Under the pieces are notes generated by a model, which saw nothing but the letters and a program-made list of their open reading frames with translations, did no database searches and was not told the DNA's origin. Of a stretch of DNA of 64,000 bases, positions 23,318 to 33,404 are shown piece by piece. The stretch comes from Catonia carolina (Eukaryota > Arthropoda > Insecta > Hemiptera > Achilidae). The DNA lies in the NCBI GenBank assembly GCA_035578175.1, contig JAQMRL010000004.1:75741901-75805900 (forward strand). The letters run 5' to 3'. How positions within the stretch are numbered: the first letter of the stretch is position 1; every line of letters begins with the position of its first letter. Position numbers and translations under genes: made by a program.

Positions 23318-23848
23318 TCGACATGAAAACAATACTTTCCTTCCTATATATTCATATAGGCAAGAGAAAGTAAAAAATCGACATGAAAACAATACTTTCC
23401 TTCCTATATATTCATATAGGCAAGAGAAAGTAAAAAATCGACATGAAAACAATACTTTCCTTCCTATATATTCATATAGGCAAGAGAAAGTAAAAAATCG
23501 ACATGAAAACAATACTTTCCTTCCTATATATTCATATAGGCAAGAGAAAGTAAAAAATCGACATGAAAACAATACTTTCCTTCCTATATATTCATATAGG
23601 CAAGAGAAAGTAAAAAATCGACATGAAAACAATACTTTCCTTCCTATATATTCATATAGGCAAGGAAAGTAAAAAATCGACATGAAAACAATACTTTCCT
23701 TCCTATATATTCATATAGGCAAGGAAAGTAAAAAATCGACATGAAAACAATACTTTCCTTCCTATATATTCATATAGGCAAGAGAAAGTAAAAAATCGAC
23801 ATGAAAACAATACTTTCCTTCCTATATATTCATATAGGCAAGAGAAAG
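23318..23848. repeat. 60-bp minisatellite from the R1 terminus, nine units
   Basis: Nine head-to-tail copies of 'aatcgacatgaaaacaatac' through 'aggcaagagaaagtaaaa'. Period 60 for most units and 59 for two units that lost one base in 'caagagaaag'. Units are otherwise almost identical. Not a CRISPR array: there are no unique spacers and the host is eukaryotic. Confidence 0.95.
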
Positions 23849-23894
23849 AAGAGAAAGTAAAAATAGTTAAAAAATATGGGATTGAAAGGGTTAA

Positions 23895-24479
23895 CAAATT
23901 GTGTCTTATCTGAATACTGTTGTAATAATTTTTATTGTAAAGGTGTAAAGAATGTAACTAAAATGAAATGAGAATGTAACATGAGATATACATTTGAAAG
24001 AAGGGTAAAGCGCACTAGAGAAATTTAGAGAGAATGTAGAGTTAAGAGGTATATATGTTGAGAACGATTGTGTGCGAGTGTCGGCAGTAGAAGCATGTGC
24101 CGTCTGACTGTAAAACTGTTTGCCAAGTTGGAGCCGAGGGAGTTAAAGTTGTTTCAAGTTAGCTCTTCTAATGTTCCAGCCAAACTTTTCTGATTTTCAC
24201 TACCTTCTTTATACAAAACTTTGCCTTTCCAGACAACATTTCATTAACTCAGAATAACTGAATCACTGAGATAATACTTACCATACTTTATACAACTGTC
24301 TCTCTCTCTCTCTCTCTCTCTCCGACTCTTCTCCTCCCGACCGTCAAATCTTATTCCCTTTTATCTATCATTACACAATAAAAAGACAATAAAGATCGTT
24401 TTCAAAATAACTTTGACGGCTCAAGCAATCTATCTTTTCAACAACATTTAACGCTTTATTAAAAACATATTATTTGTTA
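23895..24479. other. Unassigned sequence with (TC)n tract
   Basis: No gene recognised. A (TC)n microsatellite lies at about 24298-24322. Confidence 0.4.
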
Positions 24480-24531
24480 AAAAAATCTGGTGTAAAACAC
24501 TCACACGACTTTCTATTACCAATACCAATAA
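24480..24531 (-). repeat. R1 terminal fragment
   Basis: Only the hairpin end is left ('aaatctggtgtaaaacactc', 'actttctatt'). Confidence 0.6.
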
Positions 24532-24582
24532 TAAACAACAACAACAATAATAATAATGTGTCTTTACGCTTTACGGATTCAG

Positions 24583-25094
24583 AAACAATGGACTATAATA
24601 ACTACAGAATCTTCAAAAGTGGTACCACTAAGAAGATTTGCAAGGGAGCAGCACTGTTTGGCATGGCATTCGCTGTAGACAAGAAAATTCTGGATTCAAT
24701 AAAAGATGTGAGACCCATTAACAACCGACTAATGACTATGAGAATCAAGCATGCAAACAAAAACTACACGTTCATCAATGTGCATGCACCAACAAATGGT
24801 GACAATAAAAAAGAGCCTGAAAAAACAGAGAGATTTTGGGAAAGATTGGAAACAGAGATGGCTGGAGTTCCAAAAGATGATGTAAAGATTTTACTTGGTG
24901 ACTTCAATGCCCAAATTGGCAAGGAACGCAAGTACAGGAAGACAGTTGGACATTATCCAGCACACAAGTTCACCAATAAGAATGGTTCACGGTTGATTGA
25001 ACTGTGTCAACAGAATAACCTCAAAATTATGTCAACCTCTCTTCGAAAAATCCAAAAAAGCAAAAAACCTGGCGATCACCGATTCATCATTTAG
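24583..25094 (+). pseudogene. RTE endonuclease (EEP family), 5'-truncated
   Basis: Frame with ALFGMAFAV, INVHAPTNGDNKK, the core ILLGDFNAQIG (Asp/Asn of the phosphodiesterase active site) and NGSRLIELCQQN. It nicks target DNA to prime reverse transcription. The N-terminal Asn/Glu motifs are lost to truncation. The frame slips at about 25070, and the terminal IDHV (SDH region) is read in other frames up to about 25200. Confidence 0.8.
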
Positions 25095-25252
25095 GGGAAT
25101 TCCAGATAGATCATGTTGCAATATCATACAATTATCAAAAAGAAATCCATGATGTACAAGTTCGAAAAGGTGCAAATATAGATTCAGATCACTATTTAAC
25201 AAGAATAAAAATAAAATTCACACCTAAGAGGAGATATAACCAACAACCACTA

Positions 25253-27448
25253 GTGATCCCAAAATTCAATATACAAAAAATCAAAGAATCAAAATTACCG
25301 GAGAAATGGGACGAACAGCCTGCAAAAGATTGGGAGGAATTCAAGACAAAAATAATCAGAACAGCCAAAGAATTGATTCCCCTCCACAAAAAACCAAAAC
25401 ATCCTTGGTGGAATCAAGAATGTGAAATTGCACTGGAGGAGAGGAAACAAGCGTTTCAAAACTATAATTGTAACAAAACAGAAGAAACACAAAACAAATT
25501 TTTTGAAGTTCGCAAACAGACATCCAAGATCCTGAGACAAAACAAACGGCGATATGTCAATGAACAGCTACAATCAATTGAAGAAAACTTCAAGAATTAT
25601 AATACACATGATTTTTACAAAATATTTGCAAATAAAATCAGAGGTTACTCACCACAAAATCTTTGTTTCATAAAACAAGATAGTAAACTAGCATTGACAA
25701 ATAAGGAAAATTGTCAGGAACTAGCCTCTTATTTTTCACGTCTACTGAATTGTCCAGAACCCAATAACAAATTTCCAAAAATTCCACCAGAAATAATAGA
25801 GAATAACTGCGTACTACCCTCACAAGAAGAAATTTATTCACATATTAAGAAACTGAAGAATAACAAAGCATCGGGGGAGGATGGAATTGTAGCTGAACTT
25901 TTGAAAAATCTAGGCCCGAACTCTCTTAAGGAATTTACAAAAATAATTCAAAACATTTGGCAAACCGAAATAATCCCAGATGACTGGAAGATTGCACTTA
26001 TTCACCCACTACATAAAAAAAGGCAACAAATTTGATGTCAATAACTATAGAGGGATTTCTCTTTTACCGGTCTGTTACAAAGTCCTGTCATCTATACTGT
26101 TAAGCAGAGCACAACAACAATTAGAACCCAAACTAGCTGAATATCAAGCGGGATTTAGACCAAATAGGTCATACCCAGAACAAATAATGAACCTCAAAAT
26201 TATAGTCAAAATGCGAGCCCTCAGACAAAAACCTTTGATATGCACATTTGTGGATTTTAGAAAGGCGTACGACTCAATGGATAGGTCCTCCCTATTTGAC
26301 GTTTTGGAGGAAAGGGGACTTGATACTAAAACACGAAGACTCATTGAACAAACGCTGACTAACACAAAATCTAAGGTAAAATTCATGGGAGAAATCTCAG
26401 AACCCTTTGAAATTCGAACAGGTGTAAGGCAGGGTGATGGACTCTCTCCGCTTCTGTTCAATGTCGTTCTGGACAAAGTCATGGAAGAATGGGAGAAGGA
26501 GCTGAAGAGATGTGGACAGTGGAAGCCAGTACAACTTGGTTTTCCCAGAAACAACCTTTCCATACCATACCTCGCCTTTGCTGACGATCTAGCTATATTA
26601 ATGGATGACGAGAAGACCGCCATCAAGCAGCTTGAGACATTAAAGGAATGTGCTGAAAAAGTAGGGCTACAAATCTCATTTGAGAAAACGGAATTCATAT
26701 CCTCAAAAATAGATATCATAAGCTTGAGGACAAAATATGGTAGAATAAACAAGGTTCCATACTTCAAATATTTGGGGGAATTCATTGAACCAACAGGTCT
26801 TGAAAGAATTTCCCAACAAAATCGTCTCCAAAAAATGAAAAAAGCTCTAGGATTAGTTCAAAATCTCTACAACAAAAAATCCATGTCAAGACAAACTAAA
26901 ATTCGGCACTACAACACAGTTATTAAACCAATGGTCCTCTACGCAAGCGAAACACTAGTACTTAGCAGAAAACACGAAATCGAAGAAATCAAAAAGGAGG
27001 AAAGAAAAATTATTAGAAAAATTCTAGGGGCTCGACTTACAGAAGATGGGTATAGGCTGCAATCCAACAAAACAACAGAGAGCTATTCAAACATTGAAAT
27101 TGACATGCGTAAAAGGCGGTTGAAATTGACATGCGTAAAAGGCGGTTGAAGTTCTTTGGACATCTTAACAGATTGCAGGAGGATAGGTTAACAAAAAGAA
27201 TAATTGAATATATTACAAAACTTAAAATTTCAACACCTTGGCTGGACGAAATTCGTAAGGACCTAAAAAGCGCAAATATACATCAAACTGAAATTTTTAA
27301 TAAAAACTTATTCCGTCACAAGGTAGACAATTGGAAAGTTTCAGAGCCCTCAAGAGAGAAGCAGTTTAGACCAAAGTGGTCTGAAAACCGCAAAAAAGCT
27401 TTCTCGGAAACAATGAAGGCCTACTGGACCAATAAGAAAAACAAATGA
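25253..27448 (+). pseudogene. RTE reverse transcriptase and C-terminal region, frameshifted
   Basis: Frames 25253-26035, 25980-27149 and 27131-27448 form one protein. Visible landmarks in order: NNKASGEDGIVAELLK, DDWKIALIHPLHKK, YRGISLLP, GFRPNRSYPEQI, TFVDFRKAYDS (motif A Asp), GVRQGDGLSPLLFN, FADDLAIL (catalytic Asp pair, about 26583) and YFKYLGEFI. The C-terminal FFGHLNRLQEDRLTKRI follows the 26-bp tandem duplication that breaks the frame. The first slip is at about 26020. It is a typical RTE in its lack of an ORF1 and its AAT tail. Confidence 0.85.
27095..27146 (+). repeat. 26-bp tandem duplication in the RTE gene
   Basis: Two identical 26-base units (tgaaattgacatgcgtaaaa plus ggcggt). 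Since 26 is not a multiple of 3, the duplication shifts the frame. Confidence 0.95.
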
Positions 27449-27884
27449 CGAAACTGAGTCATGATGCTTAACGTCTTCTATCCAAGGAGATTTCGCCAAT
27501 AATAATAATAATAATAATAATAATGTGTCTTTATTTCAATAATGTGTTGTTGTTTAGGTCAACAGCCGAAAGGCTGGTTTGAACCTCTAGAGGTTTTACT
27601 AAGTAAAACGAGAAGTGAGGTGGTTTATCATTGCCTTCCTCACTGAGTGGAAAAGTACGCTTATCAGCATGCCGAGCCCTCTGAAAAGCACATATTTTCC
27701 ACTCTGTAAATGACACCTTCACTTCATTCACCACAGGGTCTGGCTGTACAATGAAATTCATTACTTTCAGAGGAGATAACTCTGATTAGTGTCTTTTACA
27801 CCTCTACCTCTTCTGTTCTTAAATGATTCAGTCATTTAATTGGCTGACCATGTGATAAGAAACAGAACTATTTATTTTAGCCCT

Positions 27885-28273
27885 TGTGACGATACAAAAT
27901 CACTGACAGCTGGCTTTGTTTATTTTTTAGTTAAATAAATGTAAATAGACCCAGCTGGTGAAAAGGATAAAAATTATTTTAATTTAAAAAAGAAGTAATA
28001 AACAAAGATAGGTTGCTAGGAGCTAGTAGGTTAATGTTTTTTGTAAAACAATTTTTTTAGTGGGACCTGGACGTTGGAAGAAGGAGGAGGTCCCATTTTG
28101 GTTCTTGAAAGCTATTAAAGAACAAATAAAGAATATATGTTATATTTAAATTTATCAAAAGCATAAGAAAATAAATGTGAAAGTAATTTGAATATTGTAC
28201 GTTAAAGAATATTGTTATTTATTTAAATACAATAAGAAATAAATTAAAGGAGATATATTAAGGTTAGTCTACA
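27885..28273 (+). repeat. 5' LTR
   Basis: 389 bases from TGTGACGATACAAAATC to TTAGTCTACA. Short imperfect end inversions TGT/ACA. Confidence 0.9.
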
Positions 28274-28415
28274 AATATGGCATCCATCTTGTGGGGACCA
28301 GAGTCTATAGGAGAATCTGTCCAAGGACCTACGTAAATAAATTTGTATAAGAAAATTGTTGTAACGAGGTATGCAAAAAACTTTATAAAAAAAAGAAAAA
28401 AAAGAAAACGTAATT

Positions 28416-30008
28416 ATGTCACAGATTGAGGAAAAGAATTTAATGGATCTTCGAGTAGCGGAGTTAAAGGTGGAGCTAAGGAAACGAGATGTAGAAATCA
28501 AAGGTGTGAAAGCTGTACTCAGGGAACGACTTCAGAGGGCTTTAAAAGATGAAGGACATAATCCGGAGTCATATCTGTTCGAGGTTGCGTCTTCTCCAGC
28601 TGAAAAGAAGATGACTGCATCTAAAAGAAGAAAGAAAACTGATGAGGATGATGAAATTGATTCGTCGGAAAATGAAGATGATAAAGATGAAGCGGGCGAT
28701 TCGTCTGAGGATGAAGAGGAGGACGGAGCTATTGTTGACAGCGTTGATGTGGGACTGGATGCAGGTGTGGTGGACACATCAAATGATGAAATGGGTATGA
28801 TTAGTGATAGAAATAATAATAATGGTGATCAGGACAATATAACCACGAATATGTTTCAGCAGTTGATAAATTTAATAACTCAGCAGGGTAATAGTTTGAG
28901 CAGGTTAGAAAAACAAGTAGGGAAAATAAATAAAATAGATAAACGAGGAGAGGATATGAGTGGTAAATTAGATGAACAGGCTGAATTAATAGGAAATTTA
29001 AACAGTAAGATAGATAGAATAGAGCAAGTTAGTAAAGATTCTTTCATTGATGTAAATAAAAGGATTGATAAAATTAGGTCAGATTTCAAAAGGGATTATG
29101 AGAAAAGGATCGAGGATAACGAAATTAAGGTTAGTCTGTTAAAAAATGTTGTTGAGACTCAGACTGTTGAAATAAATGAAGAGTTTAAAAGGCAGGATGA
29201 TAAATATAACAATTTAAATGGGAAAGTTGATAGAATAGATAAAGAAATAGGCTCGAATAAAAATAGTATTCTAGAAATTAAAAGTGAGTTAGGGGAACAG
29301 GAAAAAACTATTTTAGATATGAAAGAAAAACATGAAATTTTGAATAACAAGATGCAAAATAATTTGGATAATTTGAAGGGTAATGTAGATAAATTTATAG
29401 AACAAAGGAATAGGGACATAATTAATGACACCAAATATACAAATCTTAATATAAAAATTAATTTCAATGATAAAAATCCTATGGAGTTTATAAACATGTT
29501 AAAATATGAGATTGAGACTTATGAAGTTGAAAGCTGGAAAATAATAAAAAATATTATAAATGAAAGTTTGTTAGTAAATAAAACAGCCTCTGAATGGTGG
29601 ATATTTGTTAGATCTGATATAAACAGTTTAAACCAGTTTGTAAAAAAATTTAGGGACAAATTCTGGTCAGACAGCGTACAAAGTGTGGTTAGACAAGACT
29701 TGCAGTTTGGACGGTTTAATCACTATAGGAATACTAAAATGTCAACATATTTTATTTCAAAGATTAACAAAGGGAAACATTTAGAACCTGCCTTACAGGA
29801 GAAAGAATTAATAAAATTAATTAGTAGGCATTTTAATAATGCAGTAAATAGAGCAAGAGTTTTTGGAAATATAAATGATGTGGATAGTTTTATACAACTT
29901 TTAGATGAAATGGAGGGAGAGCAGGTCTGGGAACCTAATAAACATAACTTTAATAACTATAAAAATAATGATGGTCGGGATGAAGGAGGAGGTTTGTTGT
30001 ATATGTAA
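28416..30008 (+). CDS. Gag-like protein with N-terminal SAP-type motif
   Basis: Intact 530-residue frame. It has four visible parts. (1) Residues about 11-43 form a SAP-like helix-turn-helix (LRVAELKVELRKRDV...LRERLQRAL), a DNA-binding fold. (2) Residues about 72-115 are very acidic. (3) Residues about 145-335 form a long charged coiled coil. (4) Residues about 345-515 resemble the Ty3-type retrotransposon Gag fold (NPMEFINMLKYEIE, SEWWIFVRSDI, FVKKFRDKFWS, YFISKINKGKHLEP). No zinc knuckle is present. The Met at 28416 is the first in frame and lies 143 bases after the LTR. It presumably builds the capsid that packages element RNA. Family naming is by pattern only. Confidence 0.75.
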   Translation: MSQIEEKNLMDLRVAELKVELRKRDVEIKGVKAVLRERLQRALKDEGHNPESYLFEVASSPAEKKMTASKRRKKTDEDDEIDSSENEDDKDEAGDSSEDEEEDGAIVDSVDVGLDAGVVDTSNDEMGMISDRNNNNGDQDNITTNMFQQLINLITQQGNSLSRLEKQVGKINKIDKRGEDMSGKLDEQAELIGNLNSKIDRIEQVSKDSFIDVNKRIDKIRSDFKRDYEKRIEDNEIKVSLLKNVVETQTVEINEEFKRQDDKYNNLNGKVDRIDKEIGSNKNSILEIKSELGEQEKTILDMKEKHEILNNKMQNNLDNLKGNVDKFIEQRNRDIINDTKYTNLNIKINFNDKNPMEFINMLKYEIETYEVESWKIIKNIINESLLVNKTASEWWIFVRSDINSLNQFVKKFRDKFWSDSVQSVVRQDLQFGRFNHYRNTKMSTYFISKINKGKHLEPALQEKELIKLISRHFNNAVNRARVFGNINDVDSFIQLLDEMEGEQVWEPNKHNFNNYKNNDGRDEGGGLLYM

Positions 30009-30882
30009 GTGTATGTTTGTTGTGTATGTATGTATGAGGTTTGTTGTGTGTGTATGATGTTTATTTGAATGTTTATTTATTTGGTAGTTCACAGTTTCTA
30101 TTTATCAATTTATTAAGTTTGTTCTATTAATTTTTTGTTTGGGTATGTAAGGAAAATTGTTACCTTTGATACAATTTTGTGAATCAGTTGTTTTACTAGT
30201 TACACCATTGGTATTATTTGTTAATTTAGTATTGTTTGAATTAAACATATTATCTGTGGGGTTGCTGCTTTGTGATTCGGTATTATTTGTGTACAATAAG
30301 ATGTTTTCAACTGTTCGGTTGGCCTCAGAAAAAATTTACTGATGTATTATTTTAATGAAGAGTCTGGGAAAGTATTATTTGCTGTGTTATTTTTAATAAT
30401 AGATTGTTGATTAGAAATAGAGGGTATTTCAGTCACCGGATTATTTGTACTCATTACATTAGAAAATGTACAAGTTTTGATTTTGTATTCAGGATTCTGT
30501 TTGCTAGAGTTATCATTGCGCAATTTATTAGGCATATTGCTAACAGAATTTAGGAATTTATTACACTGTGGTTTGTGTCTGTATTGTTGTTATTAGTATT
30601 CACTGAAGTGAGTAAGTTTGGGTTGTATACTCTAATATCACTATTAGTTTTATTTTGAGGTAGACCAACAAGATCATTGGTTATTTTATTATGTTTTTTG
30701 TTTGTTGCAGGATTAGATGTAGAATGAAAATTAGTAAATAATTGTAAGGCTGTTGAGCAATTTATATTTCAAACATTTCGGCCAAGTTTTATTATATTTA
30801 AATTTATCAAACAAATTCGAAATTCAAATTATAATTTTGGTTAAATTTCTCTTTGTTTTCAAAATTTAAATCGGGGGTAATT
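30009..30882 (-). other. 3' internal region with degenerate antisense reading frame
   Basis: No Pol domains. The base bias flips here: the Gag strand is A-rich up to 30008, and after it the plus strand is T-rich. On the minus strand, Asn/Thr/Ser-rich frames follow one another with few breaks: 30296-30105, 30535-30347, and a frame upstream ending at about 30554. This looks like a decayed antisense coding region of low complexity, or simply biased sequence. A short G run (cgggggtaatt, 30872-30882) precedes the 3' LTR where the polypurine tract is expected. Confidence 0.4.
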
Positions 30883-31277
30883 TGTGACGATAGGCCTACA
30901 AAATCACTGACAGCTGGCTTTGTTTATTTTTTAGTTAAATAAATGTAAATAGACCCAGCTGGTGAAAAGGATAAAAATTATTTTAATTTAAAAAAGAAGT
31001 AATAAACAAAGATAGGTTGCTAGGAGCTAGTAGGTTAATGTTTTTTGTAAAACAATTTTTTTAGTGGGACCTGGACGTTGGAAGAAGGAGGAGGTCCCAT
31101 TTTGGTTCTTGAAAGCTATTAAAGAACAAATAAAGAATATATGTTATATTTAAATTTATCAAAAGCATAAGAAAATAAATGTGAAAGTAATTTGAATATT
31201 GTACGTTAAAGAATATTGTTATTTATTTAAATACAATACGAAATAAATTAAAGGAGATATATTAAGGTTAGTCTACA
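30883..31277 (+). repeat. 3' LTR
   Basis: 395 bases. Same as the 5' LTR except one base and an extra 6 bases that create TAGGCCTA at 30891-30898. Confidence 0.9.
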
Positions 31278-31439
31278 CCCTGCAACGAACAAATTGAGTG
31301 TAAATAATTTGACACTCCACCTGTCTGTTATGGGCAGATTTCAATAATACAAAATAATTTTAAAAATATATATACATAAAACCAAATACATATTACAATA
31401 CCTATTTAAATGAATATATTTTAACCAAAATACTGTACG

Positions 31440-31830
31440 CAGACAATAATCTCATGGTCCTTTGACCGTCTAAGAGATTGGCAAGAAAAAAAAAGAAAGG
31501 AAAAATATATTATGATCAAAACTTAAACAAAAATAACAAAATTACAAATATACATTACAAAATACACAAAACCTTAATTACTTGACATAAATATGGTGGT
31601 AAAAACATTAATAATTGAATTCTGCGATTAATTGGAATCTATACTGCCAAACCTTTTGACAATAATAACTAATACTAGTCCAATTTTCACCATTTAGGTA
31701 CACCATCAGTTCTTCCAGACTCAGGATACGTTTGTTGAATATTTTTATTCGATATTCCGACAGAATTGGACATCTTGCTACAAAATGGTAAACATCTTCT
31801 TCCTCTCCCATAAATGAACAATATAACCTA
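31440..31830 (-). pseudogene. LINE C-terminal remnant
   Basis: The minus-strand frame (31811-31608) reads MGEEEDVYHFVARCPILSEYR...KVWQYR, the tail pattern of non-LTR retrotransposon proteins (EDxxHFxxxCP). It is followed by a non-coding 3' part. No RT domain nearby. Confidence 0.55.
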
Positions 31831-32717
31831 ACAATAGTACTAACAAAACATTAGAAAAAAAATAAAATAACTAACCAACCTCAAAAAGCATAACCTAATA
31901 TTAATCATGAGTGAAAGACGCAAAGTGAAAATCGACTTCAGTTTGGCTTAAAAATACGGAAAAAATCACTCTTTTACGCTAAACTAGGCTCTGTAGAGAA
32001 AAATGTTTTAAATAAAAGTTTTAGATCTTTTAATTTCCTTTAAATCTAATTATACACTTTTGTCGTAAAATGCATACTAAGGCTGAAATATTAAAATAAT
32101 CGATTTTTCACATGTTTTCGTGAGAAAAAAACAGAAAATTGCTAATTACCGCTAAACTAAGCGTTATACAAAAAAATGTTTGAAATAAAAGTTGTAGGAT
32201 TTTAAATTCTCTACATTTTTTTATTATATAAATTTTTGCGCTAAAATGTATATTTAAGCCGCGATCTTAAAAAAAACCACTTGGTGAGGCGTGAAAACAG
32301 CCTCACCAAGAATTTCAGCAGACATGGCACCTACCCTATCGTGTAGAGCATAAAAATTTAGTAAACCAAACAATTAAAAAAAAAAATCGTAGGACCAGTT
32401 TTTGAGAAAATTGCAAAAAAGTGAAAAATTACACGAATAAACTACTACTTCCGGTAGACCGATTTTGATGAAAATGTTCGTGTCGGGTCCGGTAGTGGTG
32501 TCTAACTTAAGTTTCAAGTTTCAAGTTCGTACGATGTTCCGTTCTTGAGATATTCTGTTCGCGCACGCACGCACACACACAGATCAATCGCTTAAAACAT
32601 GTTTTTTTGGGTTCAGGGGGTCTGAAAACGTGTAGATTCGGTGAAAACTTGATTTCGAAAAATCGACATGAAAACAATACTTTCCTTCCTATATATTCAT
32701 ATAGGCACGAGAAAGTA
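31813..32717 (-). repeat. R1 copy lacking the hairpin end
   Basis: Starts at the block 'aacaatataacctaacaata' and runs to 'ataggcacgagaaagt'. The microsatellite is short (about 32562-32580). Confidence 0.8.
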
Positions 32718-33240
32718 AAAAGTATAGTATTTTAATAAAACCTATACCATCTGTTTCCGTTTCATTAATTAAGATAATATAAATTAATTTATTTTTATTA
32801 TAGCGAATTAATTAATGTAGATATAGAATTTTATGGAGTTAGATACGATGTAATTAATCCGAAAAGTTTTGAAAAGTTATACTTTAATAGTAATGGTAGT
32901 AATAGTTTATGAAACTAGAACAAACTTTTGACAGCTTTTGTTGAAATATAATTTTAGTTAAAATGAAACTTTTTAACAAACTGTCTCTGTGATAACTATT
33001 TGGTTTTTTATCTTTTTGTAAAAACAAACGTTAACACTTTAATTAAAATTAGAATAGTGTTACAACTGTATTAAAGTTACATAAAGAAACTCATTAAAAT
33101 TTGTACATAATAACACTAAAGTGCACAAATTAAAACAAATATTCTCTCATGACTTTTTAATATGGTGTAAAAGTATTGTAACACCTAAGCCTATTTGTTT
33201 GGGATTGGGGTTTAATAAATAACAAATAGACTTACTTTAA
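32718..33240. other. A+T-rich region without recognised features
   Basis: No gene or repeat recognised. Confidence 0.4.
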
Positions 33241-33247
33241 ACTTTTT

Positions 33248-33380
33248 GCTGTTGTTTAGGTCAACAGCCAAATAAAAGGAAATGATTGGCTTTTTAATTA
33301 ATTAATCTATTTATTTCCATTATATAATTTTGTGTTGTTGTTTAGGTCAACAGCCGAAAGACTGGTTTGAACCTTGTAGT
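33248..33380 (-). repeat. Two R2 tail fragments
   Basis: 'ctgttgtttaggtcaacagc' at about 33248 and again at about 33334 with 'gaaagactggtttgaacc'. Only the 3' tails are present, as expected of strongly 5'-truncated insertions. Confidence 0.6.
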
Positions 33381-33404
33381 AGCCAGTTTTGAGGTTTCAT
33401 TATT

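Larger units (their letters stand above)
22358..23856 (-). repeat. R1 copy with amplified terminal unit
   Basis: Nearly identical in order and sequence to the copy at 35028-35983. Contains a ~105-base (CA)n tract (23132-23236). Its terminal ~60 bases are repeated nine times (23318-23848). Confidence 0.85.
21510..23890. mobile_element. TTAA-type element containing later insertions
   Basis: TTAA at 21506-21509 and 23891-23894. Inverted termini CCCTTTCTAACCCA and complement of CCCTTTCAATCCCA. Own sequence is 21510-22130 and 23857-23890. A SINE (22131-22336) and an R1 copy (22358-23856) fill the rest. A hairpin (CCAGTGTG/CACATTGG, 21521-21546) follows the left end. A partial second copy is at 39074-39449. 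Confidence 0.75.
24567..27523 (+). mobile_element. RTE-clade non-LTR retrotransposon, 5'-truncated
   Basis: The direct repeat TGTGTCTTTA with preceding AAT units (24557-24566 and 27524-27533) marks the insertion, and the 3' end is an (AAT)n tail. Order: AP-type endonuclease, reverse transcriptase, C-terminal tail, short 3' UTR. The 5' end begins inside the endonuclease, as expected of incomplete target-primed reverse transcription. The frame is broken at about 25070, about 26020 and at a 26-bp duplication (27095-27146), so this copy is inactive. Confidence 0.85.
27885..31277 (+). mobile_element. Gag-only LTR retrotransposon
   Basis: Two ~390-base LTRs (27885-28273 and 30883-31277), each TG...CA, flanked by the 4-bp duplication CCCT (27881-27884 and 31278-31281). 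The interior holds one intact Gag-like frame and then ~870 bases without protease, reverse transcriptase, RNase H or integrase. The LTRs differ by one substitution (aataagaaat/aatacgaaat) and a 6-base insertion. The element is therefore young, and non-autonomous unless helped by another element's Pol. A primer-binding site could not be matched to a tRNA by eye. Confidence 0.85.
27544..31337 (-). repeat. R2 retroposon interrupted by the LTR element
   Basis: R2 sequence is 27544-27884 and 31282-31337. It is flanked by the 11-bp duplication ATTTCAATAAT (27533-27543 and 31338-31348). The LTR element lies between. Rejoined across the CCCT duplication, the R2 order is continuous. Confidence 0.9.

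Noticed and set aside
23262..23683. Long overlapping frames on both strands (136 and 200 residues) with a repeated CLYEYIGRKVLFSCRFFTFS-type peptide
   Set aside because: They are produced by the 60-bp array, whose period is a multiple of three. No start context, and the peptide repeats only because the DNA does.
23318..23848. CRISPR-like array of regular repeats
   Set aside because: Units are contiguous with no unique spacers, derive from an R1 end, and the genome is eukaryotic.
26144..26785. 213-residue minus-strand frame
   Set aside because: Antisense of the RTE reverse transcriptase, whose plus-strand motifs are unmistakable.
28244..29497. Several Ser/Leu-rich minus-strand frames
   Set aside because: Antisense shadows of the Gag gene.
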